Source: JAPYTK01 sp964401935 (GTDB lineage Bacteria > Myxococcota_A > Polyangia > Polyangiales > Polyangiaceae). From it: a stretch of 64,000 nt of DNA. Where the stretch lies: the NCBI GenBank assembly GCA_964401935.1, contig CAYOAL010000036.1, positions 1 through 64,000 of the forward strand. The letters run 5' to 3'. The notes below the pieces were generated by a model. The model saw only the letters and a list, made by a program, of their open reading frames with translations, was not told where the DNA came from and did not search any database. Shown in pieces: positions 10,401 to 20,957 of this stretch. Every line of letters begins with the position of its first letter. Positions within the stretch are counted from its first letter, which is position 1. Both the position numbers and the translations under genes were made by a program.

Positions 10401-10788
10401 GCGCGGTCCGGCGACGCCGACTTCCCGCCGAGTCGTCGAGATCGTGCTCGACAGGCAACATCTGGCGACGTCCTGCCGACGGGGCGACATGACTCACGAG
10501 CAACGTCCCTCGAGCACGATGACGGTCCAGCCGTGCACGTGGGGGCGCGCCGAGGAGGAGCCCGTGCGGACGTGTTTCAGCGCATCGGTGCTCACCAAGA
10601 GCGGCGACACGACCCGCACCATCGACGCGCGCACGGGGGAGCCGGAGTGACCCGTGGGCTTCGTGCTCTTCGCGCGGCGTGGTCTCCGTGCTCGCGTGTG
10701 CACGACGGTGAGCCTCGGCCCCGCCCTCGAGCTTGGGTGACGATGGCGCTGGAGTGAAGGTGGGATATGTGATACACGCGCGCACACC
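10401..10788. other. intergenic region, 388 nt
   Basis: This lies between the DUF790 gene and the somatomedin-B-like lipoprotein. The only candidate gene is a 53-codon frame at 10489-10650 (+), with high third-position GC but no recognisable motif and only a weak ribosome site, so I did not call it. An AT-richer stretch near 10765-10780 just before ATG 10789 may hold the promoter of the next gene. Confidence 0.4.
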
Positions 10789-11610
<822 letters not shown>

Positions 11611-11756
11611 TGAACCCGCCCCCCCCGCCCCCTCCGCCACCCCCCACCTGCGAGGGATACTGCGGCGGTCCGGCGATGGACAAGGCCTGTTACTGCGACG
11701 CGGTGTGCACGAGCTACGGCGACTGCTGCGACGACTACCAAGACGCCTGTCTCTGA
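11611..11756 (+). CDS. Cys-rich somatomedin-B-like lipoprotein, 3' part
   Basis: This partial frame begins at the gap (first full codon 11613). It encodes the end of the Pro-rich linker and a second somatomedin-B-type module (CEGYCGG, CYCDAVCTSYGDCCDDY, final Cys), stopping at 11756. The spacing of Cys residues mirrors the module near the N terminus at about 10970-11050, so the complete protein has one such module at each end. The N count is a placeholder, so the apparent frameshift relative to the 5' part has no meaning. Confidence 0.8.
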
Positions 11757-11790
11757 GACCGCGCGGTCAGGTTTGGGGACGAGGTTCGGC

Positions 11791-11815
11791 GGGGACGAGC
11801 GCGCTGCTCGTCCCC
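11791..11815. terminator. 10-bp stem hairpin between convergent genes
   Basis: A perfect inverted repeat GGGGACGAGC (11791-11800) / GCTCGTCCCC (11806-11815) with loop GCGCT. It lies between the lipoprotein gene (+) and the metalloprotease gene (-), so it could end transcription from both sides. No U-tract follows on either strand. Confidence 0.6.
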
Positions 11816-11843
11816 GACTCCCTCCCCTTCCGAGGGATCCACG

Positions 11844-13472
11844 CTAGCGCGCGTGGGCGACGCGCTGCCAGGCCCGCAGCTCGTCGAGCCGGCGCGGGTT
11901 GAAGGGCGGCGGGTGCAGCCAGGTGAGCTGGCGGGTGCGCTCCGCGACCTTCCCGAGCGCGTGATCGTGAGCGGCCTGCCCACCGAGCTGGGGGATGGGG
12001 TTGCCGCTTGGCTGAGGCGTGAGGTTGTTGACGTTGGTGCTGGTGTTGAACACGAGCAACGCGCCGCCGCTCGCGTCGAAGGGCTCCACCTCGTCGATCT
12101 CGCCGAGTCCGTTGACGCCCACGTAGATGATGTCGGGGCCTTGGGTGCCGGGGTAGCTGACCGGTGAGCTCGGCTGCCGAAACGCGCCGCTGAACGGCTC
12201 GAGCGTGAGCGGCTCCGTGCTCACCGGCGCCGTGCCAGGGAACGACACCATGCCGTTGTACCCGTAGGGGCCGCTCGGGGCCTGCACCCAGGTCGCGAGG
12301 AGCTGTCGCTTGTGAGCCTCGTCGAAGGTGATCCCCAAGTTCTCGAGCAGCCAGTCCTCGAAGGCGAAGGTTGTGCTGTCGAGGCCGAACAGCTCGCCGT
12401 AGGTGGCCACGCCGTCCTTCTGACTCGCCGCATAGGTGAGGAACATGTACGCGAGCACATACTGGTCGAAGTTGCCGTACTCCCAGTTGATGAGCGAGAT
12501 CCCGTTCCGGATCCCGCCGCTCGGATCCTGGACGTAGTACGCGACGTCGGTGTTGTTGTTGCCGTTGACCACGTGTACGGCGCACTCGGCCATGCCCTCG
12601 TTGTGCCAGGCCCAGCCCCAGTCGTCCTTGTGGCGCTCTTCGTAGAGGAGGTGCGAGAACTCGTGGGCCACGACGTGCCGGTTGTCGAACGCTCCATACT
12701 CCACGTTGATGTAGAGCATCTCCATCTCGTTGGAGTGGTAGCCCCACGTCGCCAGCGCCTCCTCGTTGGTGAGGGTGTCGATCGAGTTGAAGTAGCCGCC
12801 GTAGGCGTTCTTGCCGTTCAAGCCGAGGAGCAGGATGCGATCGTTGTCGTCGCGATCGGGCGGATCGTTGAACATCGTCGTCTCCGGTACGTAGATGTCT
12901 TCGTCGAAGAACGACGCGGTCTCGTTGGCGTTGTTCACCGGCCAGCCCTGCTCCACGTACACCACCGAGCGGGTGCCGATGGCCTTGCGGTCGGCGGTGA
13001 TCTGGTACTCGGGGAAGTTGGGGTGGGACAGATCCGTGGCCCAGAACTGCGCCGTGTCGGCGGAGGGGAAGGTGTCTTCGAGGCGCCACGCGTCGGGCCC
13101 AGCGAAGGTGAGGTGGTAGTGCACCCCGAGCTTCTGCTGGTTGGTGGTGAGCGTGACCACGCCGCCCTTGTCGCCGGCGGCGATGGACTCGATGACCAGG
13201 CCCCCGTAGTCCCCGTCGATGGAGTAGCGGGAGGCGTCGAGCGCCTCGGGGGGAGGCGCGGTGTTGAACTCGATCTCGATGCTGAACCGCGTCGGCGCGC
13301 GGACGTCCATGTTGGGCTGGCGCGGCAAGGCGCCATTGCCGCTGGATTGCGAGCTGCCCGAGCCCCCGGACGCGTCGCCGGGATCCCGTTCGTACACCGT
13401 CACGTCGCTACCGCAGGCGGTCGCGAACACGATCGAAGCAAGCAGCGTGAACTGAGATGGTCGAATTCTCAT
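11844..13472 (-). CDS. secreted zinc metalloprotease, M30 (hyicolysin)-like lipoprotein
   Basis: 542 residues from ATG 13472, with GGAGGTG on the minus strand just upstream. The signal peptide ends at FATACGS with a lipobox-like Cys. Residues about 40-110 are a low-complexity linker plus a beta-rich domain. The active site is HVVAHEFSHLLY (His270, Glu271, His274), followed by WHNEGMAE with Glu292 as the likely third zinc ligand. HEFxH with a downstream NEG matches family M30/hyicolysin. A beta-rich C-terminal region follows. It probably degrades extracellular protein. It converges with the Cys-rich lipoprotein gene across a hairpin. Confidence 0.82.
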   Translation of the reverse strand: MRIRPSQFTLLASIVFATACGSDVTVYERDPGDASGGSGSSQSSGNGALPRQPNMDVRAPTRFSIEIEFNTAPPPEALDASRYSIDGDYGGLVIESIAAGDKGGVVTLTTNQQKLGVHYHLTFAGPDAWRLEDTFPSADTAQFWATDLSHPNFPEYQITADRKAIGTRSVVYVEQGWPVNNANETASFFDEDIYVPETTMFNDPPDRDDNDRILLLGLNGKNAYGGYFNSIDTLTNEEALATWGYHSNEMEMLYINVEYGAFDNRHVVAHEFSHLLYEERHKDDWGWAWHNEGMAECAVHVVNGNNNTDVAYYVQDPSGGIRNGISLINWEYGNFDQYVLAYMFLTYAASQKDGVATYGELFGLDSTTFAFEDWLLENLGITFDEAHKRQLLATWVQAPSGPYGYNGMVSFPGTAPVSTEPLTLEPFSGAFRQPSSPVSYPGTQGPDIIYVGVNGLGEIDEVEPFDASGGALLVFNTSTNVNNLTPQPSGNPIPQLGGQAAHDHALGKVAERTRQLTWLHPPPFNPRRLDELRAWQRVAHAR

Positions 13473-13690
13473 GGCACCTCCAAGGGGTTGCGGCGGCCCA
13501 CACAAGCGATCGGGCGCCGCCGGGGTCACCCACCAGCAAGATTCTTGCCGCTTCCTCGGCGTCCAATTTCGGGAGCTTGGCGTAGTGCTCGAGGGGCTGG
13601 CGCGGGCCCGTTAGCGAATTGTCGATCGCCTCGCGACACAGGCTGACATCCCGTGGGCGCCGCGGTCGCCGGGGAGGAGCGCGGCGCTGC

Positions 13691-15388
13691 TCAGCCCTTC
13701 AGGGCGGCCACGATCACCTTCGGGAGCCGGAGCAGCGACGGCTTCTGCTCGAAGGCGGTGAGGACGCGACCGAGGGCGAGGTTGTTCTTGTGATCGGTGA
13801 ACCAGGCCGGGGTGGGCTTCATCACGAATGGCGCGCGCACCACGCTCTTCTCGGGGAAGTCGAGGAGCAGGCCGTTGTGCACCACCCCCTGACCCGACTG
13901 GATGTCGTCGAGCGGGTGGCCGGGGAACGCGCCCCAGGTGGCGTTGACGAGGCCGTAGTTGAGGCCGGTCCAGCAGTTGATCCCGATCGCGCCGTAGCGG
14001 AGGTCGGCGATGGCGCGCTCGAACCGCTCGCCGAGCAGCTTCTCGGTGCTCGGATCGATGAGGACGTTGATGGATAGCGTGCCCCAGCAGCGGTCGTTGG
14101 CGAAGGAGACGGCCTCCTCGAGGAAGGTCTGGGCGTCGCTCGCGTCGATGTCGACGAACGAGAAGATCCCACACCAGGGTTCGTTCTCGAGGGCATACTC
14201 GCCGCGGGTCGCGCTCACCCCTTCGAGCACCGTCCACGGGAGCTCGCCCTCTTTCGGGGCGCCGAGCTTGGTGGCGCTCGGGTACTTGTTGGTGAAGCGC
14301 TCCCAGGTTTGCTGCGCGTTGGGATAGTACGCGGTGCGGGTGGGCGTGGCGGCGAGCTTCTGTTTCACAAGCTCCTCGAAGCGGGCGCGGTGCTGCCAGC
14401 CGCGGGCCATCACGATGAGGCGTGCGCCGTTGCAGTTGAAGCCGCAGTTGTAGGCGAGCATCGAGGCCACTTGGCGCGCGTGGTAGTCGAGGGCCTGCTC
14501 GTTCCAGTCGCCGGGCACGACGAGCACGGGGGACACGCAGCCGAGCTCGGAGGTGATGACCTTGTCGATGCGCGGCGTGCCGCTCGCCTTGTTGCGCGCA
14601 CCTTCTTCTCCGGGACCCCACAAGATCGCGTCGTGGGCGGCGGCCGAGCCGGTGATGTGGATGGAGGTGACGAGCTCGTGATCGGTGAGATGCCGACCCT
14701 CGTCGATGCCGCCGTAGGCGATCTGCAGGAAGCCGCCATCGATGAGCGGGGCGAGGGCCTCGGCCAAGATCGGCCCGAGCTGCTCGTTCACCGGGTTCAT
14801 CTTGAGGAGGCACACCTCGTCGTCGACGATGAGCTTGTAGAGCACGTCCATGGGCGGGATGGACGACTGGTTGCCGGCCCCGAGCACCACACAGAGGCCG
14901 CCCTCGCCGAGGTCGCCGGTGGCCTTCTTGCGATACAGCGCACCCTGGGTGGGGAGCTTGTCGGGCTGGATCCACACGTCGCAGGTGACGCCCCCCATCA
15001 TGATCCCGTCGAGCGCCGACTGCGGGAACACGCGCGCCACCCACTGGCCGTTGATGCTCCGCGAGAGGCGCGGAATTTTCGGCAGGCCGCCTGCCTCGAG
15101 CGCCTCGGCGAAGAGCCGCAGGTTGCGCATCGTGGGCAACGTACCCCCGAGATACTCCTCACCGTGGCCGTTGCTGCCCTCGGCGTAGCCCTTGATGCGG
15201 CTCGCCACGGCGGCCCACTTGTCGGCCACCGCGAGGGTGGTGCGCATGGCGCGGCGCAGGAGCGAGGCGCGTTCGGCGGGGCTCACGCGCACCCACGCCA
15301 TGCGGCGGTCCTCCAGGCTCCGCAGCATGCGGTCGAGCTCGGCGATGGGCGTGGGGGCGACCTTCGGGGGATCGGGGAGCGTGCACAC
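13691..15388 (-). CDS. aldehyde dehydrogenase family protein
   Basis: 565 residues from GTG 15388. The aldehyde dehydrogenase fold is seen from the Rossmann region (LYKLIVDDEVCLLKMNP; HITGSAAAHDAILWGPG) and the catalytic pair: Glu in ITSELGCVSP (usually ELGGK) and Cys in GFNCNGARLIV (usually GQxC). Both key residues are kept, but the surrounding motifs are divergent and the protein is longer than the usual about 490 residues. It may therefore act on an unusual aldehyde. It is divergent from an anchored protein of unknown function and sits downstream of no obvious pathway genes. Confidence 0.85.
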   Translation of the reverse strand: MCTLPDPPKVAPTPIAELDRMLRSLEDRRMAWVRVSPAERASLLRRAMRTTLAVADKWAAVASRIKGYAEGSNGHGEEYLGGTLPTMRNLRLFAEALEAGGLPKIPRLSRSINGQWVARVFPQSALDGIMMGGVTCDVWIQPDKLPTQGALYRKKATGDLGEGGLCVVLGAGNQSSIPPMDVLYKLIVDDEVCLLKMNPVNEQLGPILAEALAPLIDGGFLQIAYGGIDEGRHLTDHELVTSIHITGSAAAHDAILWGPGEEGARNKASGTPRIDKVITSELGCVSPVLVVPGDWNEQALDYHARQVASMLAYNCGFNCNGARLIVMARGWQHRARFEELVKQKLAATPTRTAYYPNAQQTWERFTNKYPSATKLGAPKEGELPWTVLEGVSATRGEYALENEPWCGIFSFVDIDASDAQTFLEEAVSFANDRCWGTLSINVLIDPSTEKLLGERFERAIADLRYGAIGINCWTGLNYGLVNATWGAFPGHPLDDIQSGQGVVHNGLLLDFPEKSVVRAPFVMKPTPAWFTDHKNNLALGRVLTAFEQKPSLLRLPKVIVAALKG

Positions 15389-15570
15389 GATGCCTCGGAC
15401 CCTACACGAGGATCGGGCGGCTCTCGATCCGAATCGCTCGTCCCGCCGCGGACCCGGTGTCGGGGTGGCGCCCGGCGCGAGAGCGGGCCTGCTCGGACGC
15501 GAAGGAGCTCCCCGCGCGCGGGAACTTCGGGCGCGCTCGGACGTCTTTGCATAAGCTCGAGAGCGGACGG

Positions 15571-17406
15571 ATGCGTCGACGCGAGGTGAGACGATGGGCG
15601 ATAGCGCTCACGCTGTTGCTCGGCCCGGTGGCCGTGTTCACGGGGTACCGCGCGCTCTCGCGTTGGCGCTCGCGAGCGTGGGCAGAGACGGCGGTGAGCG
15701 GGCTCGCCCACTGTTTGTTCGGGCTTGTGGAGCGCGACGGGGAGGGGGCCGAGGCGGTGGCGCGAAAGCTCCGCGCGCACGCGATCGGCGCCGATTTGAA
15801 GGGGGAGAGCAGCTGGCCCGGGCGGTGTGAGCCCTACGTGAGCGCGAGCGAGAGCGCGCTCCGTGGTCTGAAGGCCGAGGCGACGGCGGCCTGCGGCGGG
15901 CGCTGCTGCGAGGGGGACGCGACCTGCACGACCATCGACGCGCTCGAGGAGGAGCTGAAGCGTGCGCGCCTCTACCTCGCGATCCAAGACAAGTCGGCCT
16001 TCGATCCCGACGCGCTCGTGCGCCACGCCGACGCGCTCGGGCTGCTCGTGGGCGACCCCGACGACGCGCCCGAGCCCCCGACCCCGGTCGCGCTGCTCGA
16101 TCCTCGCAGGATGCTTCCCCTCTATGAGGGCAACTACCTGCGCCTGCTCACCGATCCGGGCGCCGACACCTCGCTGCGCCTTCTGTTCTACGAACAGGAC
16201 CGACGGTATGGGATCTGCGACCTCGAGCTGTTGGCGCGCTCGAGCGGGACCGTGACCGAGCGGGTGGAGGCGCGCTGTGGAGCCTTGCCCCCGAGCATCC
16301 CGGTGGGCCTCGCCGGCGAGCTGTTGGCCGCGGAGAGCGGGGCGCCCGCTCACCTGTATGCCCAGGGTCGCGAAGGCAGCGGCTGGGTGCAGGCCGTCTA
16401 CGACCTGACGAAGGGCACCGAGCTGCACCGGGTGACGGATCGCCCGGCGGGTGGCTTCGTGTGGCGGAGCGGGGCCGTCGCCCACCTCGCGAGCGGTCCC
16501 CCAGTGGCGCTGCATCGCTTTCGAGATGGCAGCGCGGCGCCGCCGGTGCCGCTCGCGATCGACGGCGAGGCGAGCGTCGGACCGCGTTTGGTGTGGGACG
16601 AGATCGTGTGGACCGAGCCGGCGGAGGACGGGCGTCATCACGTGTTGACGCAGCGTGTGCGCGAGGGAGAGCCAGCCCTCGGGGAGCGTGTGAGCCTCGG
16701 CACCACACCGCGGCTCCGCGGCACACCGTCGCTCGAGATCTGCCGCACGAGCCGTCGGATTGCGCTCCTCGTGGGAGGGAGCGATGGCCGGGGCGGGGTG
16801 AACGCTGTGCTCGCGTTTCGCGACGAGAGCGGCTGGAGCCCGACCACCGAGGTGCGCATGGGGACGGCCCAGTTCGGCTTCACGTGCCGTGACGAGGTGG
16901 CCACCTTGAGCTGGATCGTGGGCGCGGAGGAGCTGCCGGATCTATCGTTCCTCGGCGAGGTGGACACCGAAGCGAGCCTCCCGGTGGCGGGGCGCTACGT
17001 GGTGCATCGGCTGCGCTGCGCGGCGGGCCACTGCAAGCACGACGAAGCGGCGGTGCCGCTGCGACGTTTCTCGCGGACGAGTCGCTACGTCGCCGGCGAC
17101 GCGGGCGATTCCATGGTGCTCCTGTGGCGCAGCGTCCGAGGCGACGTGCGCATGAAGGTCGCGCCGATCCAGCTGTTGGCCGAGGCCCCCGAGCGGTCGT
17201 TGTTCGACGACGTCGAGCACGATGGCTTCGGCTGGGATCTGGACGGCGACCCCATCATCGGTCGCGCCGGCTACGTGCTCGTCATGTTGAGTCGACAGAT
17301 CGGTGCCACCCACGAGGTGGGCACCTACGCCTTCGTCATCTACCCGTCGGGCGACGCGCTCCCCATCGCGGTGCGAGCCCTCGACGCGCCCATCGCTCCC
17401 TTGTGA
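15571..17406 (+). CDS. membrane-anchored protein of unknown function
   Basis: 611 residues from ATG 15571; upstream codons in this frame look non-coding. A basic N terminus (MRRREVRRW) precedes one hydrophobic segment (about 9-26), which is a type II anchor or signal peptide. Residues about 35-150 are helical, with a Cys cluster (CGGRCCEGDATC). From about residue 180 onwards the sequence has beta-strand-rich repeats with aromatic residues, possibly a beta-propeller (for example TPSLEICRTSRRIALLVGG, ATLSWIVGAEELPDLSFLG). No family is recognised. It converges with the esterase gene across a tandem repeat. Confidence 0.6.
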   Translation: MRRREVRRWAIALTLLLGPVAVFTGYRALSRWRSRAWAETAVSGLAHCLFGLVERDGEGAEAVARKLRAHAIGADLKGESSWPGRCEPYVSASESALRGLKAEATAACGGRCCEGDATCTTIDALEEELKRARLYLAIQDKSAFDPDALVRHADALGLLVGDPDDAPEPPTPVALLDPRRMLPLYEGNYLRLLTDPGADTSLRLLFYEQDRRYGICDLELLARSSGTVTERVEARCGALPPSIPVGLAGELLAAESGAPAHLYAQGREGSGWVQAVYDLTKGTELHRVTDRPAGGFVWRSGAVAHLASGPPVALHRFRDGSAAPPVPLAIDGEASVGPRLVWDEIVWTEPAEDGRHHVLTQRVREGEPALGERVSLGTTPRLRGTPSLEICRTSRRIALLVGGSDGRGGVNAVLAFRDESGWSPTTEVRMGTAQFGFTCRDEVATLSWIVGAEELPDLSFLGEVDTEASLPVAGRYVVHRLRCAAGHCKHDEAAVPLRRFSRTSRYVAGDAGDSMVLLWRSVRGDVRMKVAPIQLLAEAPERSLFDDVEHDGFGWDLDGDPIIGRAGYVLVMLSRQIGATHEVGTYAFVIYPSGDALPIAVRALDAPIAPL

Positions 17407-17450
17407 AGGTCGCCTGCGGGGACGTGGCGCGCAGCGTCGGCGCGCCCAGA

Positions 17451-17535
17451 GTCAGCGCACGGTGTCAGAGCGCAAGGTGTCAGCGTGCGAGGTGTCAGCG
17501 TGCGAGGTGTCAGCGTGCGAGGTGTCAGCGTGCGA
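17451..17535. repeat. 15-bp tandem repeat array
   Basis: The unit GGTGTCAGCGTGCGA occurs four times perfectly (17476-17535), with a diverged copy at 17461-17475 and a partial one before it. It lies between two convergent genes, and the last unit contains the stop codon of the minus-strand esterase (17525-17527). The array could vary in copy number and may act in transcript ending. Confidence 0.9.
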
Positions 17536-18418
17536 GGTGGTCGTGCCAGAGGAGCATCTCGATCGTGCCGCTGTCGCGAAGAAAGGGTTGGTTGTGGGGG
17601 CCGGGAGGCATCACGAAGTCGTGCGCGACCGACTCTTTCTTCAGCGCCTTGGAGAGCGCTTGGTTCACCTCGCGGAAGGTGTCGGCGGTCGACGTCTCGA
17701 GGTGGAGGTGGCGCGGCCCGTGCTCGTCGATCACCTGCTTCAGCTTGGTGGCGTAGGTGCTCACGCGGTGCGCGCCGAGGGCACCTTGCACGCTGCCCCA
17801 GGCCGCGAAGTGGGTGGGCTTGCGCAGAAACACCTCGATGCCGACGTAGCCGCCGAGCGAGCAGCCGTCGAGGTACGTGTGACGCCAGGTGCCGAGCACG
17901 TTGGCCTCCTTGCGTGCGCGCGGGATGACGACGCCGGTGATCCAGTCGGCGTAGCGGTCGAGCACCGCGTCGCGCCCGAGCGGTGACTTGTAGACGTTGG
18001 GCGTGAAGGGGCACGCGATCGCCACGCCGCGGAGGGGCTTGTTCTCGAGCAGCGCGTTGATCTCTTCGAGGCGCTCCTTGGTCCAGTGCTGCGACTTGGG
18101 AAAGAGGGGCGTGACCGGGGGCTCGCGCAGCCGATCGTAGGCGGTGCCGAGGCCGTAGCGGTCGAGCCAGGCGCGCGCCCCGAGCTTCTGATCGTGGGTT
18201 TCCCCGAGGCCGTGGAGGAGCACCAACAGCGGCACCTTCCGCTCCCCGACGTGTTTCGGCGTGAGCAGGGTGAAGCGGGTGCCGACGCGCTTGTCTCCGC
18301 CGAGATCGATCTCCTTGATGTCGTAGTGGGCCGAGCCGTCGGCGCGTGCGCTCGAGCCCCACAAAAGCCCGGTGCTCGCGGCTGCGGTGCCGGTGAGGAA
18401 GCTGCGTCTCCGAAGCAT
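17525..18418 (-). CDS. Tat-exported alpha/beta hydrolase (putative esterase)
   Basis: 297 residues. ATG 18418 gives a twin-arginine-type signal (RRRSFLTGTAAAS, residues 3-15). The mature part is an alpha/beta hydrolase of the putative-esterase type: LLVLLHGLGETHD (oxyanion region), nucleophile in DGCSLGGYVG (Ser in GCSLGG), and a late His in MPPGPHNQPF. It resembles esterase D or polyhydroxybutyrate-depolymerase-like enzymes. It starts only 4 nt after the DUF2169 stop, so the two are co-translated. Its own stop lies in a 15-bp tandem repeat. Confidence 0.75.
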   Translation of the reverse strand: MLRRRSFLTGTAAASTGLLWGSSARADGSAHYDIKEIDLGGDKRVGTRFTLLTPKHVGERKVPLLVLLHGLGETHDQKLGARAWLDRYGLGTAYDRLREPPVTPLFPKSQHWTKERLEEINALLENKPLRGVAIACPFTPNVYKSPLGRDAVLDRYADWITGVVIPRARKEANVLGTWRHTYLDGCSLGGYVGIEVFLRKPTHFAAWGSVQGALGAHRVSTYATKLKQVIDEHGPRHLHLETSTADTFREVNQALSKALKKESVAHDFVMPPGPHNQPFLRDSGTIEMLLWHDHLAR

Positions 18419-18422
18419 GCTC

Positions 18423-20957
18423 TCAGTATGCACCGGATCGCGTGAGTTGCACGACACGGCCGAGGGCCACCACCTTGAGCGCATATTCGTGGGCCTCGAA
18501 CTGATCCTGCGCGATGTGGGCCTCGGCCAGGATCCGGGTCGCGATGGTCTTGAACATGGGCAGCTCTTTCTGGAGCGCGGCCGGGATGTAGGTCGGGATC
18601 CGCGTCTTGGCGGTGGAGGGCGCGAGCAGGGCTCGGATGAACTCGTCGCCGAAGACCGGGCGCATCGAATAGCACCGCTGCTCGAGCAGGATTCGCTCGG
18701 TGTGGTCGTCGAGGTAGTTGGGGTCCATGAGCCGATCACCGCGCTTGAAGGCGTCGCGCACGCGATCGGTGAGCTTGCGGGCGACGTCGCCCGAGCCCTC
18801 CTCGAGCCACGGGGTCTGCATGAGCTCGTTGACCTGCGCCACCGCGTCGCCGAGCTCCTTGTTGCCGGCGATGAGCGGCGTGACCGCGGCGAGGGTGGCC
18901 TTCAGCGTCTTCAGCTCGTCGAACGGGAAGTAGAGCCGACCGCTCATGAGCACCAGCGGTGGCTCGAAATGGCCGTTCGCGTCGACGGCTTCGCCGAGAG
19001 CATGGGGCAGGCTCGCGCCGGTGGTCACGTGGCCGCGGGTCATCACCGCCACGATGTGGCGGCGATCGCGGACCGCGGGCTCTGCCTCCGGTGGCGGCTC
19101 GTCGTCGAAATCGAGCGGCTCGTCGTCGTCGTCGTTGTCGCTCGCTTCGAACAAACTGCGCCACTCTGCCTTGGCGCGCACCTTGTGTATCGCGTCGGGA
19201 TCGTACCAGAGCAACTCGATGATCTCGCTGGCCACCGGGCGCGCGATGCGATCGTGGATGGCCTGCGGCGGTGCGTCGTCGAAGGCGGCCTCGGCGCGCT
19301 GGGATTGCATGGCCTCGACCGGGTTGGGGGGCCGGACGTGGATCGGACCGGGCGCGGCTCTCGACTCCGAGACCATGCTCGAAAGCACTGGCGCGGCGGT
19401 AGCCATCGGGACCACCGCGGCCATCGGGGCGATCGCACGAGGTGCGGAAACGGGGGGCGCGGGCGCGGGGGGTGCAGGCGGCTGCACCCTGACCGGGCTC
19501 GTGGCCGGGCTCGGCGCGGCGAGCCCGCCCGGCAGCGGCGGTGGCGGTGGTACGGAGGGTGGGGCCGGCACCTGCGCCTTCCGAGCGGCAGCCTGCACGG
19601 GGCCGTTCGCGCCAGCCCAGGGGCTCACCATGCCGTAGCCGATGGTGCTGTTCATCGCGTCGGCGCCGACCCCTTGAGGGCCGCCGTCGGGGGGCGGGTG
19701 CGAGTCGCGCAGCCACGCCGGCGACTGATCTTCGTGGTGGAGCACCTGCATCGAGCGGGTGGGCTCACGCTGGGGGGCTTGGGTCTTGTCGTTGAGCCAC
19801 GCGGGCAGCTCTCCGCTCGTGGAGTCTTCGAACACGGGGATCCCCACCGCCGTGTGCTCGTCGAGGTGGGAGGTGCTCGTGCGCACGAACGGGAGCTCCG
19901 GCTTGCTGCCGTCCCGCACGTCGTCGGAGGTCTGGTCGTCGCTGATGTTGGCCGCGCGGGCGAGCTCCTTCACCTCCGCCCACGACACCTTGTGCCCGGG
20001 CGTCTCCATCGCGACGAACACGCAGCCGGGTTCGTCGGGGCGGCTCAGATCGACGCGCCCTCGCCAGGTGACGGTGAACACATGGCGCGAGGTGTCGATC
20101 CACAACGTGTCGGCGCGGAGCGCGAGCTCGCGGACGGTGGAGCCCGAGTCGACGAAGGCCACCGGGCGGAGGCCGGGGAGGTGGCACACGAGTCGGGGCT
20201 CGTCGGGGTGGAGATTCTCGAGCGTGATGCGCTCGGTCTCGCGGAGCTCGTCGAGGCGCTGATCGAGCGGTGCCGCCTGGAAGAACGCGCCGTCGATGTC
20301 GGTGGGCATGGGCTGCTGGAACCAGCGGCTGTCGGACCAGTCGTGGGCATGTCGGCCGAGCAGCACGCGTCGCGTCGACCATTTGGCGGCGATGGGGCCG
20401 AAGCCGATGGGATCGATGCCCCCGCTGCGCTCGATGACCGTGCCTGGCCGCACGAGGTTGGGGACGGCGAGGCGACCGTAGCGATCGCGTTCTGCTTCGG
20501 GATCGATGCCAACCGGGTTCGTGGTGTGGCGACCACCGGAGGCTCGTTCGTAACGAAGGGGCATCCGCACGAACGGCTCGCCCTCGACGAGCTCGTCGTT
20601 GCCGTCGAAGAAGCGATCGCCGTGGATCTCGATCGCCTTCTCGATGTTCCCCACCATCAGGCGCGCCACGAAGGTGCGCGCCGGAGTGGCGCCTGGAGCG
20701 TAGGCGTCGCCTACCAAGAGCACGTCGGCCCGCGGCTTGAACGGCGCGAGGTCGCTCGGCGAGTAGACGCTGCACCGGGCATCGTCGTCCCAGTGGTTGT
20801 CGTCGTGGTTCGGGAAGTCTTGCACCTCTGCGAGCGTGGCCTTGCCGGCGGTGAGCTCGAAGGTGGCCTTCACCACCACTGTGAAGGCGTGCGCGCCGTC
20901 ACGCGGCATCCACGTCAGCGACGCCACGTGCAGAGGGCAAACGGAGACGACGTCCAT
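18423..20957 (-). CDS. DUF2169 domain protein (type VI secretion adaptor-like)
   Basis: 844 residues from ATG 20957. Residues about 1-330 match the DUF2169 pattern (VVVKATFELTAG, PRADVLLVGDAYAP, ERSGGIDPIGFGPIA, PHLPGLRP-type segments and a final beta-rich part). A long Pro/Ala-rich disordered linker spans about 390-540, and a second, unrecognised helical domain fills about 570-844, including an acidic run (DNDDDDEPLDFDDEP). In other bacteria DUF2169 proteins act as adaptors loading effectors onto VgrG. No other T6SS gene is in this window, so the role is inferred only from the family. It is operonic with the downstream Tat esterase. Confidence 0.7.
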   Translation of the reverse strand: MDVVSVCPLHVASLTWMPRDGAHAFTVVVKATFELTAGKATLAEVQDFPNHDDNHWDDDARCSVYSPSDLAPFKPRADVLLVGDAYAPGATPARTFVARLMVGNIEKAIEIHGDRFFDGNDELVEGEPFVRMPLRYERASGGRHTTNPVGIDPEAERDRYGRLAVPNLVRPGTVIERSGGIDPIGFGPIAAKWSTRRVLLGRHAHDWSDSRWFQQPMPTDIDGAFFQAAPLDQRLDELRETERITLENLHPDEPRLVCHLPGLRPVAFVDSGSTVRELALRADTLWIDTSRHVFTVTWRGRVDLSRPDEPGCVFVAMETPGHKVSWAEVKELARAANISDDQTSDDVRDGSKPELPFVRTSTSHLDEHTAVGIPVFEDSTSGELPAWLNDKTQAPQREPTRSMQVLHHEDQSPAWLRDSHPPPDGGPQGVGADAMNSTIGYGMVSPWAGANGPVQAAARKAQVPAPPSVPPPPPLPGGLAAPSPATSPVRVQPPAPPAPAPPVSAPRAIAPMAAVVPMATAAPVLSSMVSESRAAPGPIHVRPPNPVEAMQSQRAEAAFDDAPPQAIHDRIARPVASEIIELLWYDPDAIHKVRAKAEWRSLFEASDNDDDDEPLDFDDEPPPEAEPAVRDRRHIVAVMTRGHVTTGASLPHALGEAVDANGHFEPPLVLMSGRLYFPFDELKTLKATLAAVTPLIAGNKELGDAVAQVNELMQTPWLEEGSGDVARKLTDRVRDAFKRGDRLMDPNYLDDHTERILLEQRCYSMRPVFGDEFIRALLAPSTAKTRIPTYIPAALQKELPMFKTIATRILAEAHIAQDQFEAHEYALKVVALGRVVQLTRSGAY

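Noticed and set aside
10489..10650. 53-codon frame with high third-position GC
   Set aside because: No motif, weak ribosome site, and overlapping frames on the other strand; too little support to call.
17461..17535. CRISPR array
   Set aside because: Units are contiguous 15-mers without spacers, and no cas genes are present.
18423..20957. Evidence of a T6SS locus
   Set aside because: Only a DUF2169 protein is present; no tss, hcp, clpV or vgrG gene is in the window.
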